A DNA stretch of 64,000 bases from Harmothoe impar (Eukaryota > Annelida > Polychaeta > Phyllodocida > Polynoidae). Below are positions 1 to 8,928 of the stretch, in pieces; the stretch's first letter is position 1, and the number at the start of each line of letters is the position of its first letter. Made by a program: the position numbers and the translations under genes. The stretch spans positions 45,601,472 through 45,665,471 of the forward strand of contig OX381715.1 in assembly GCA_947462335.1 (NCBI GenBank). The letters are read 5' to 3'. A model generated the notes under the pieces. That model was not told where the DNA came from, did no database searches, and saw nothing but the letters and a program-made list of their open reading frames with translations.

Positions 1-1128
1 CAACCAACATTGATGCTTGAAAATAACGAAATCAGATGCAAAAAAAGAGTGAGACAAAAGAATCTTACAAATGTTATCAGAAATCATCTAATTCACCCAG
101 TGTTGGATTGTATAACACACAGGTACAGGAAGAACAATTACCGGCATACATGTAAGCCTCACTATCACCACTCACATACATCCGTTATTTGACTGAACAA
201 TACTAGAACGGCTACGTGTAGACCGTTGGTGAGACTGCTGCTTTAACTACTAGCTGTAGGGAGTGGTAGATGCCGAGTGCTGATACCCACTGGTGGGGTC
301 ACATCCTAACAGCCACCATGTAATGGCACACATTATGGTCTAGATTACATCTACATGGTAATTCCCAGTGTAAACGGCTGACCTTGATTCGACACACTGA
401 TCATAAACAATATATACATCCCAAATACCACCCCAGATATATAATAGCCTTTATCGTGCATCTCCCTCTAAGAATTCTGTTTACTCACTACCTTCTAGCA
501 TAGGTCTTGATATAGAAAAGAAATCAAGCCTAGTTAACTGGTTGAATTATGAAAAAAAAAATTGTTGCTGAGATTGTGAGCATCTTTAAAGCCCTCTTCA
601 ACCAGAGCAATACTTGGTCAGTGTGAACACCTACTTCTTTGGGACTGAAGGATACTGGTATAACATCTTTAAATTCATTAAGCCATAGGTTATCATCTGT
701 GGGGCATACTTTCTCCTCTTTCTGAGTTTCAGTAATGCCTTGCGATATGTTATAATCGTCTGCTGCTATTTTTGATAGCCTATAGAAATAGTATACAGTT
801 CAATAATGTCCACTAAGACATGTCAGTTCAAAGATATCTGCTTCATAGATCAGAATGATATGCGATATAGGCTCGCATGGTAAATTGCAAGTACCCTAGG
901 TGATGTAAAAGACTCAATGTAAAATTCATACCGTATTGAACTTGTTTTCAGACAAACCTGATCTCATTTTGATCATCATCTAAAAAGTGATAATTTCTTA
1001 AAATGAGAATAAGAGCATATCTACTTTCACAACTCGAGTTGGGATTTCCTTGATTTATCCTGACCTTAGCCCAAATTACATAAATCGCTATGGCTTAACT
1101 ATATTTCAGGATCCATTGAATACTTACC
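1..1128. other. Non-coding stretch, no gene seen
   Basis: AT-rich unique-looking sequence with stops in all frames. The only open frame is a 60-codon one near the left edge with no splice or composition support. I see no RNA gene, array or inverted repeat here. Confidence 0.6.
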
Positions 1129-1440
1129 CTTATTTTTTTGAAATACAAGATTTACTATGCTTAACTATAGGAAGAGCCGTATTCAATGCCCCCCATTGAA
1201 TACAATGTGGCCGTATTCAATGGGCAAAGAAAAAGCTGCCCCTTCTTCATTAAATAGCTTCAAATCAAAAAATAAATGCAAATGCCAACTACATTGATAC
1301 CTCTCTGCCGTATTCCACTCGTGGGGGCTGGGGCATATCCCACTCAGCCTGCGGCTTCATGAGATATGGCCCCAGCCCCCACTCGTGAAATACGGCAGAG
1401 ACGGTATCAATGGGCGTTGGCATTTGTTTATTTATTTTTT
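1129..1440. repeat. Palindromic hairpin repeat, copy H1
   Basis: A head containing gccgtattcaatg and cattgaatac words leads into a long imperfect hairpin at about 1268-1440. The outer stem pairs ataaatgcaaatgccaac with gttggcatttgtttattt. The inner stem pairs ctctgccgtattccactcg with cgtgaaatacggcagag and encloses the near-palindrome cccactcagcctgcggcttc. A diverged direct copy (H3) lies at about 1800-2101. No coding capacity; it looks like a non-autonomous foldback element. Confidence 0.75.
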
Positions 1441-1499
1441 ATGGAATACGGCTGTCTCATTGATTTAACCAAGGGGAGCCGTATTTTTTCAAGCCATTA

Positions 1500-1807
1500 A
1501 ATAACCCACGACCGTATTTCACGGCCTATGACGTCATCAAAAATGGCGGTTTGTTTACATTTGAACGGTGTAGAAAATGTCTTTTTAGGCTTCCCCCTTT
1601 CATAATTTTGACAATTTGAATCGAAAAACATAAAAAATAAACACAAAGGCACCCTCGTTTTAGTTTGTTGAAGGGTTATTTCACTTGTTGAAGGTGGGGC
1701 CGCATTTCACTCGGCCTACGGCCTCGTGAAATACGGCCCAACCTTCAACTCGTGAAATAACCCTGTCAACAGACTAAAACTCATGAACCTTTGTCTATTC
1801 ATTTTTT
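1500..1807. repeat. Palindromic hairpin repeat, copy H2
   Basis: The left part carries cgtatttcacggcc, then atgacgtcatcaaaaatggc and tgtttac. The hairpin runs about 1635-1807. The outer stem pairs aaataaacacaaaggcacc with cctttgtctattcattttt. Inside, ggttatttcac pairs with gtgaaataacc, and gcatttcactcggcc with cgtgaaatacggcc. It has the same architecture as H1 and H4 but different stem words. No open frame of note. Confidence 0.75.
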
Positions 1808-2101
1808 TAAATACAAGATTCACTATGCTTAAATACAGGAAGGGCCGTATTCAATGCCCCCCCATTGAATACAAATGTGGCCGTATTCAATGGGCCAAGA
1901 AAAAGCAGTTTTTCCTCCGCAAAATGGCTTCAAATAAAAAATAAATGCAAATGCCATTTATATTGATACCTTTCTGATGTATTTCACTCGTGGGGGCTAG
2001 AGCATATCCCACTCAGCCTGCGGCTTTGTGGGATATGGCCCCAGCCCCCAGTCGTGAAATATGGCAGAGATGGTATCAATGGGCGTTAGCATTTGTCTAC
2101 T
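1808..2101. repeat. Palindromic hairpin repeat, copy H3
   Basis: This is a diverged direct repeat of H1. It has the same order of aatacaagattcactatgc, gccgtattcaatgc and tgaatacaaatgtggccg, followed by a hairpin at about 1937-2101 with the inner palindrome cactcagcctgcggctttgt. H2 sits between H1 and H3, so the three form one contiguous repeat cluster. Confidence 0.75.
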
Positions 2102-2334
2102 AGTATATATAAACGTTGATGGTTGTGTTGCTTTACAAAACTTTAAGAAAAGTATTATCAAATTATTTTTTTTCACCATTTCTTTCATGTGGATGTGTCA
2201 CTAATTTGTCTTCTAATCATAAAGTATTGATGGTTGAACCTATCCCGTGTATCTCGATCATCTATTCAAAAACGTGGTGTATAGTTTGTCCCCTCTCTGC
2301 CTCCACCCCTATGTGCTCCCTTTTATCAGTGCAG

Positions 2335-2366
2335 GTATCCAGAGCAATGACAGCCGCCTGCTGCAG
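2335..2366 (+). CDS. Candidate 32-nt microexon (unassigned gene)
   Basis: A long pyrimidine tract (about 2287-2330) ends in a good 3' splice site (tcagtgcag). After 32 nt comes a consensus-like donor (ctgcag|gtaacg). One of the three frames reads IQSNDSRLLQ, which is protein-like; another contains a stop. The exon is not a multiple of three and would sit on the strand opposite the large gene at 3.9-8.9 kb. With no neighbouring exon identified it is only a candidate. A chance match of strong splice sites in 64 kb is possible. Confidence 0.2.
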
Positions 2367-3189
2367 GTAACGTGGCCCTACCTGACACACTGTGTCAGCT
2401 ACAGCTCCTTATGTACGGCATCAGTCCCAACCTCTAACGGCCCCGACAGCCTCCTCCTTACCCACTATCTGACTATATACATCTACTATTTACTTATTAT
2501 TTTCAAGTTGTTTGCTTTACTATATTTAAAGTCCCAACTCTCTGGCATTCGTTTGTCTACAACCTCATACTAGATACCGGAAAGTAACCCCAACGTTTGG
2601 TTACAAACGCAGGATAGATTGGGAGCAAGCTCAGTTGCCTATATCTAGGGCGTTACTCTCTCGTAACAGATTATGACCTCTTTATTAAGAAATAAATACA
2701 TGCAACAACATTGTATATTCTAGCAGATAACTGACAAGGCATGCAATTATAATTAGTGACACATAATTTTAACAAATGTTTATGCGCTATGCCCCATTTC
2801 ATCTTGACTGCAGCGATGCCTACCGCAGACAATAGGCCAATGTAAAACATCAAAGAACTAGTTTAACAAATTTAATAATAGTAATTAGAAGGGAGCGCTG
2901 TGGTTTAGATTTGGTTGCCTGTTAAATTGTCACACCACATACACAGCTAAACACTACAATTACCACTGGCCATCGGTAACAAGCATAACCTTCCACTGTA
3001 TAGTGATCACAGAGACATGAGTCAGTGTGCAGCTCTTAATACTCCTGTGTGGTAATGATGTACACGGAGGGGACTACAGAACTTCAGCACCTATAGCTCC
3101 CTGCTTTATACTATAGGGAGGTACTAGCAATGCATGGAAACCTTTCATGGAAAAGTCCACACAGCTCTACATGAGATCTTGGTCAATAA
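2367..3189. other. Non-coding stretch, no gene seen
   Basis: No long open frame, array or inverted repeat. Open frames here do not exceed about 100 codons and lack splice context. Confidence 0.5.
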
Positions 3190-3568
3190 AAATGTTGGGG
3201 AAAAGTACCTGATAGTAGTCAACAAATGCTATAGAAGGACCAGTAATTTCCAAGGATCACTGACATAAATTCAGCCAAAGGTTTTATTTGGAAGAGGTTT
3301 CATCGAAATCATTTTTATCCATGTTTTGATGCAATATAATAACGGCTATGCCTGTCTGTATCATGAACCTTGTCTTGGTTCAATGGAAAATATTGGAAAA
3401 AGGTACCTGACACTAGTCAACAAATGCTATAGAAGGAGCAGTGATTTCCAAGGAACATTGACTAAATTCAGCCAATGGTTCTACATGGGCTTGGAACAGG
3501 GTTTCACAGAAATCATTTTTACACATGTTTTGATACAATATATAACGGCTATGCCTGCCGTATCATGG
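3190..3568. repeat. Diverged tandem duplication, period about 198 bp
   Basis: The segment beginning near 3190 (aaaagtacctgatagtagtc) is repeated about 198 bp later (aaggtacctgacactagtc). Both copies then share caacaaatgctatagaagga, a stretch around gaaatcatttttaycatgt, and end in ataacggctatgcctg. The copies differ by substitutions and small indels, so the duplication is old. An open frame of 126 codons across the second copy (3326-3706) is interrupted in the first copy, which argues against coding function. Confidence 0.8.
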
Positions 3569-3912
3569 ACATTTAGTTATATCAGGATCAGCTCCCTATG
3601 TGTTTTGGGACCGATGATTGAAGCCATTATGCTGAAATTACTAGTAGACATGAATGTGTTTAGTTGGTACCAGCTGTTAAGTGAATTATCATTGCAGCAT
3701 GGGTAACGTTGAAACCATCCAAAATTGCCAGGCTTGGGATGCCAATGAAAAGCTGCACATTGACAAATTTGAACATGGCTTGGTCAACATTATAGAAGGC
3801 CTTTTTATGCCATGTCAGCACAATGGCAGGATGAGTTCAGTGGGACCCATACTTTAAAGACGGTTAACCTTATATTCACCAATAATATAAGCGAGTATAG
3901 AGACAGTAGCAC

Positions 3913-6900
3913 TTACAAGGCCCGTCCTACTTGGACAGAGAACTTCTGCAGGTCGGCCTTGATGCCCTGGATGCGGTCCTGGTAGTCCTGGTTGGGCTCG
4001 GGCAGCCCAGGCTCCCCCTCCAGCAGCCCCTCCTCCCGCAGCTCTGCCTCCAGCAGGGCCATGGCCAGGTCCTCCAGGCTGCCCATGCCGGAGGCACTCT
4101 CTGAGGTGCCTGTCCCGGACACACCACTGGACGACTCGGCCTCAGCCTGCTGCTGGCCTGTGGTAATGCTGGCCACCAGAGAGTCCATGTCCAGGAAGTG
4201 TTTGTAGTCAGGCTTCTCGTAGGGCTTATTGCGCCCACCGCTGGTGCCGTCATCCACACTGCTGATGCCGCTTAGTGCCGGACTGTCTGCCCGCGACCCC
4301 ACCATGTCTAGTAACACACCTACAGGGGACCGTTCAACCCGCGCGGCTTTTAACCCCCCATCATGGTCCTTAGATCTGGTGTGGGGGCTGAGACGGTCAG
4401 TCCCCATGTGCCCCCCCTCCTGTTGGTTGTCGTCAGCCACCTCCGCCTTCATGAAGAGCACACTGAGAGGGTCAGGTTCATTGTCACTGTGGCCGTGGGG
4501 GCCCAGGCTGAAGCCACCCTCACCCTCCGTCACCTCCCACCTGCACCCAGTCACCTCTTGGTCATTCTCAGCGTCTGTGTGACCTGTACTTCCCGTTTTG
4601 CTCTCTTCGGGTCTCCTGCCTGCGACGGAGGCCCCTTCCGTGTAACTAGCACTTTCCCCACTGTCAGGGGCCTCAGTATGACATGTACCATGGCTGGTGT
4701 CCTTTTTACTCTTTTTACCCCTCTTGAAGAAGTTAGATAACACAGCACCAACACCTTGGTCCTTTTTACTACGAGAACTAGAAGAACCACTGTCTTCAGC
4801 TTCATTCTGCTGTGCTTTTTTACGATTTTTTGAGCGAAAGCTCCATCGGTGCCCACTGTCATCCTTGCGCTTGAAGGGACTGTCCTCCTCCTCCTCCCCT
4901 GCACTACCAGTAGTTCTGGACTCACCCTGTCTGGGCTGCTCACTGAGCTGGTCATGGTCCGCTGCCTCTGTATGACCTCTGTTAGCACCTTGGTCATCAG
5001 GAGGCCTCTGCTTATCTCTATTCTCCTTCTCCCTGATCTGTTTGAGGCTGTTGAGGGTGACAGAGCTATTGTGGGCGGACTCAGAACCCTGAGTTGTAGC
5101 CTCCGAGCAGCTCTCACCTATTGTGGCTTTCCCCAATAACTTGTTGCCTCTGTCCTTGACACCATCGGCACCTCTGTCCTGGGACTTGGGGAGCACACAA
5201 GTCCCCTGCTTCTTCCTCTGCTCCATAAAGTCTTTAAATGAGAGAGTGAAACCTGAACTGTCTAATTCCTTTGTAGCTCGATTATAAGCCTTCTCTCTTT
5301 CTGCTTCTTTGTTGTGAGGCTCCAGAGACTTCAGTTTTGTGTCCAATGACTTTCTGGATTCTTTTTGATGGCTCTTAGTTCTGGGTTCACGATAACTGCT
5401 ATCAACACTGTCAGTGGAACCCCTTAAACCCACACCAGTTCCTAATGCCCTTTTGGGATCCCTCTGGTGGCCCTTAGTGAGGGACTCAGGAGGGTTACTG
5501 TTAATACTGTCAGTTGAACCTCTAGAACCAGCACCTAATTTCCGTTGTCGTTGTAGGGCAGGGGAGGGCTTGATGTCTCTGTCAGAGCGCCGTGTGCTCG
5601 TAGTATCATGAACACCAGAGGTCGGCCTGCCCTCAGCACCCCGGTGCCTACTAGACCAAGAGGACCTCTGTCCTGTGGAGGACCTCAGGCTGTTTGTTCT
5701 AGTGGTACTGCTGCCAGCAGCTCTGGGAGACCTGTACAGAGACTGGCTGCTGCCACCACCACTCCCTTCCAATGCCTTGGCCCTCCTCTCCACAGTAGGG
5801 GTGCTGCCACTGCTGGACGTCCTGGGTTTGTCCCCGGAGTGGAGGCCTGGCCGTGACATGAAGGTCCTGTAGTTATTAGGCACATCTCTGCTGGTAGAGA
5901 AGCTGTTGTGTCTCCTGGAGGAGGTAGGGGTGGGTTTAGAGGTAGCGGTGGTTGGGGTGGAGGCTGGAGTAGACTGTGGGGTGGTGGTGGTGCCACCCTT
6001 CTCATCACCTGAATCTTCCTGGCTCCTCATTTCACTGTCGTCTGGCGCTGGCCGATGTATAATGTCACCCTCCTTGCGTCCATTCTGCAGGATTCCCTTT
6101 ACAGGGGTCCTGTTAGCAGGTGCCCCCGGGTGGCCTCCTCCTGCTGCTGCTGCTGCTGCTGCAGCTGTTGTTGTGGACGTGTCCCCTCCTCCAGCAACCG
6201 ACACTAGCGCCTCTCCTACTGCTGTAATGGCTGCCTCTGTGTGCACCAACTTCCGCTCGGCCGCTGGAGACGGGGGAACCACCTTAAGATCATCAGAGAA
6301 ACTAACGCGCGGGCTGCGTGCCAGCTCAGCCACTACCGCTGCTGCTCCTCCTGCTGGCGGATCCACCCTGCCCCCCTCTCCCCCAGGGGCCACTACCTTA
6401 CAACTGGGAGCGATTTCCTCCTGTGGGTTCACACTCACCTGCTTCGTGTCACAGGTAGGCCACTGTGGAGGCTTACCTACTGCTATTGCTGAAGCCTCCT
6501 GCTCTGGTAGAGCAATGCCTGTGTTTGTGATGGTGGTGGTAGTGGGTGCTCCTCCTGTAGGTGTGGACTGGGGCTGTTGGTCAGGGACATTGGGGGCTAA
6601 TAATACATCGCTCAATGTCTGGTCCTGGCTGTCCTTCACCTCCACGTGATGTGAGTCATGCTGATACTCCAGTACTGAGTGGCCACCCACCTGAGTGCAG
6701 CTGGGGGTGGTGCTGGGGGTGGTGCTGGGGGTGGTGCTGGAGGTGGCTGGTCTCTCCCCACCCCTCCCACTACCCAGGTTATTCGTGGTGCTGGCTGCAG
6801 CCCTGTGTCTGTTATCAGCCCCCGTGTAATGCCCATTCACCACCTCACTATTCACGCCCAAATTAGCACCCCCCTCCCCCCTAGTACTGCTGCTACTAAC

Positions 6901-8928
6901 ATTACTGCCAACCTTGAGGTTACTGCAGCTCTCTGCGCCCTCCTTACCTTGTCCCTCTGCACTGAACACACTATCATGGTCAGAAGACGTGCTTCTCACC
7001 TCATTATCATTATCATCTAACTTATCACTGTCTCTATGGGTACCCTGGTCTTCAGACTGACCTCGCTGTAATACCCCATCCCTCTTCTCACTAGTATGGA
7101 CATATCCTTTAGAGGAGTGTCTATTCTGGCCGGAGTCTTTAGCTGAGCTCCCATCCCGTTGTGGTCTGTGTCTGGGGTGGTCAGTGCTTTGGTTATTGCG
7201 GTGGGAGGAGCCCTCCACCTTCTCCAGGTGTTTGCTAGGTAAGGCGTGGTCAGTGCTGTGGGGAGCAGTGACTGGCTGCTCCACGTTAGCAGAGCCTTTA
7301 TACAGGAACATCTCAGGCTGGGTGTGTTTGGCAGCCTGGGGGACGTGTCCAGCCCAGTGTCCAGTCCTGCCCCCTCCCCCTCCCACACCCCCACCCCTCT
7401 TAATCCCTGCATAGCCTGGGAAGCCGGCCAGGTGGAGGGAGGTGGGCAGGGGGGCAGTAGGGGGTGGTATATTAACGGTTGAGGCTTCAGCATCTAATCC
7501 TGGATCCCCCTGAGGGCGGCCCTTAGCTGGGCTGGGGGTGTCCACTACAGGTGAGGTGTGGTATGTGGAGGACCCCCTCTTACCCCCACTCCGCCACACC
7601 GACCCCTGTAGCTCCTTGACACTGCCGTCACCACGGCCCCCTGACATGCTCTTACTGTCAGCTGCTCTCCTCACACAACCAGCAGTGCCTCTGCTGCTGT
7701 TCTTACTATTAACACTCGTCTCCGACTCGTCCTCACTTGAACTACTACTACTGCTGATGTCTTTCGTACCATGGCTATTCCTGAACACACTATTATTTCT
7801 ACTCTCAGTCCTACTAGAGGAGCCACTGTGTTTGCTAGTTTTGTCAGTATTATTATTACCATCATCATCAGTGCCTCTGTGTTTGGTTTTGGGGTCGTGT
7901 TTAGCAGCGTATATGTCGCCAGTCCAGGCGGCCCAGTTGCTGCGGGTGCCTGTCCTATTGGGCTGTCGGCTGGCAGGGGACTCACCCCCTATGTCGTACC
8001 TGTCTCTGAGCAGTCTGGAGGCAGGCGTCCACCCTGACCCCCGCAGGATGGTAGAGGCTGAGGAGGCTGACCTCGTCAATCCTGCAGACCCCTTCTTACC
8101 GCTGTAAGCCCCGTGTTTGACATTGACTCCCCCCTCCTCATCCTCATCACTGTCCTCCCCACCACTGCCGTCCAGCGAGTCGGGGAAGTCGTCCTTGTCA
8201 TCCCCCGAGTCGGTGCTGGAGAAGAGCTGCTGGAAGCGTTTGGAGGTGAGGGAGCGCTCGGAGGCTGCGGGCGGCAGTGAGCCGGCCCTGCCTGCACTGA
8301 GCTGCTCAGCTGGGGGGCTGGTGGTGGGATGGTGCCCGGAGGTGTCCAGGTGGCTGCTACTGGCACTCAGGCCGCCATTGACGGCTTGCTGCCGGCCCCT
8401 CAGCCGGCCTCCAGGTGGGGTGGCCTTGTCCCGCCGTCGGCGTGGCAGGCTCATGTGGTTAGTGCTCTGCCGCCACCCACCACCTCCAGTGTGGTCGGGA
8501 ACCGCCCTACCACTGCCCCATCGCTCGTTGCTGTTAAAGTCAAGCTTCCTCCTGGCGGGGTCCACCACGGAGCTGCTGCTCCTGGTGAGGCCCCCAGTGC
8601 CGTCAGGACGGCCATACAGGATGTCATCCAGGGCCGAGGTGGCAGCGCTGGACTGGGGACCGCGGGTGGGACTGGTGCTGGGGCTCTTGAGGTGGGGCAC
8701 CTTACCTTCATCTGACATGCGCCTCCTCCACCTGTCTAAGGCACTCTCCTGGGTGCCGCCTCCAGTGGGGGAGGCCACAGTGCCACCCTCAGACCTCTCA
8801 CCTGGAGAACCCAACTGCGACTTGTCACAGTCCTTGGTCCCATTGTCATCCTTCCTTTTCTTAAGTATCAAGTCCAGCCTCTGTGTGGTGAAGCCACCAG
8901 CACTGGCAAACGTGGAGCGGAAACTCAT
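3913..8928 (-). CDS. Large low-complexity protein with RVSF motif; 5' coding exon of an unrecognised gene
   Basis: An uninterrupted 1,671-codon frame. The start (MSFRST) has A at -3 and an in-frame TAA 13 codons upstream. The protein is rich in Ser, Thr, Gly, Arg and Asp, with no signal peptide, membrane span or domain I recognise, so it is probably a disordered cytoplasmic or nuclear scaffold. Visible motifs: a STTP repeat near residues 727-740; RVSF at 874-877, a canonical PP1-docking RVxF type; a poly-Ala run coded by a CTG/CAG tract near 6140-6175; KGIL at 944-947; a tandem duplication at about 1130-1196 (RGSTDS..TK.HQ twice); a hydrophobic-then-polybasic segment SNFFKRGKKSKK near 1397; and a helical acidic segment from 1617 (SLEDLAMALLEAELREEGLL). 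The terminal TAA lies inside TTGTAAGT, a consensus donor with the exon ending at 3917. Splicing there, or at CAA|GTAGGA 15 nt earlier, would extend the protein. The frame is GC-rich compared with its surroundings. Any PP1 role is inference from one short motif. Confidence 0.85.
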   Translation of the reverse strand: MSFRSTFASAGGFTTQRLDLILKKRKDDNGTKDCDKSQLGSPGERSEGGTVASPTGGGTQESALDRWRRRMSDEGKVPHLKSPSTSPTRGPQSSAATSALDDILYGRPDGTGGLTRSSSSVVDPARRKLDFNSNERWGSGRAVPDHTGGGGWRQSTNHMSLPRRRRDKATPPGGRLRGRQQAVNGGLSASSSHLDTSGHHPTTSPPAEQLSAGRAGSLPPAASERSLTSKRFQQLFSSTDSGDDKDDFPDSLDGSGGEDSDEDEEGGVNVKHGAYSGKKGSAGLTRSASSASTILRGSGWTPASRLLRDRYDIGGESPASRQPNRTGTRSNWAAWTGDIYAAKHDPKTKHRGTDDDGNNNTDKTSKHSGSSSRTESRNNSVFRNSHGTKDISSSSSSSEDESETSVNSKNSSRGTAGCVRRAADSKSMSGGRGDGSVKELQGSVWRSGGKRGSSTYHTSPVVDTPSPAKGRPQGDPGLDAEASTVNIPPPTAPLPTSLHLAGFPGYAGIKRGGGVGGGGGRTGHWAGHVPQAAKHTQPEMFLYKGSANVEQPVTAPHSTDHALPSKHLEKVEGSSHRNNQSTDHPRHRPQRDGSSAKDSGQNRHSSKGYVHTSEKRDGVLQRGQSEDQGTHRDSDKLDDNDNEVRSTSSDHDSVFSAEGQGKEGAESCSNLKVGSNVSSSSTRGEGGANLGVNSEVVNGHYTGADNRHRAAASTTNNLGSGRGGERPATSSTTPSTTPSTTPSCTQVGGHSVLEYQHDSHHVEVKDSQDQTLSDVLLAPNVPDQQPQSTPTGGAPTTTTITNTGIALPEQEASAIAVGKPPQWPTCDTKQVSVNPQEEIAPSCKVVAPGGEGGRVDPPAGGAAAVVAELARSPRVSFSDDLKVVPPSPAAERKLVHTEAAITAVGEALVSVAGGGDTSTTTAAAAAAAAGGGHPGAPANRTPVKGILQNGRKEGDIIHRPAPDDSEMRSQEDSGDEKGGTTTTPQSTPASTPTTATSKPTPTSSRRHNSFSTSRDVPNNYRTFMSRPGLHSGDKPRTSSSGSTPTVERRAKALEGSGGGSSQSLYRSPRAAGSSTTRTNSLRSSTGQRSSWSSRHRGAEGRPTSGVHDTTSTRRSDRDIKPSPALQRQRKLGAGSRGSTDSINSNPPESLTKGHQRDPKRALGTGVGLRGSTDSVDSSYREPRTKSHQKESRKSLDTKLKSLEPHNKEAEREKAYNRATKELDSSGFTLSFKDFMEQRKKQGTCVLPKSQDRGADGVKDRGNKLLGKATIGESCSEATTQGSESAHNSSVTLNSLKQIREKENRDKQRPPDDQGANRGHTEAADHDQLSEQPRQGESRTTGSAGEEEEDSPFKRKDDSGHRWSFRSKNRKKAQQNEAEDSGSSSSRSKKDQGVGAVLSNFFKRGKKSKKDTSHGTCHTEAPDSGESASYTEGASVAGRRPEESKTGSTGHTDAENDQEVTGCRWEVTEGEGGFSLGPHGHSDNEPDPLSVLFMKAEVADDNQQEGGHMGTDRLSPHTRSKDHDGGLKAARVERSPVGVLLDMVGSRADSPALSGISSVDDGTSGGRNKPYEKPDYKHFLDMDSLVASITTGQQQAEAESSSGVSGTGTSESASGMGSLEDLAMALLEAELREEGLLEGEPGLPEPNQDYQDRIQGIKADLQKFSVQVGRAL

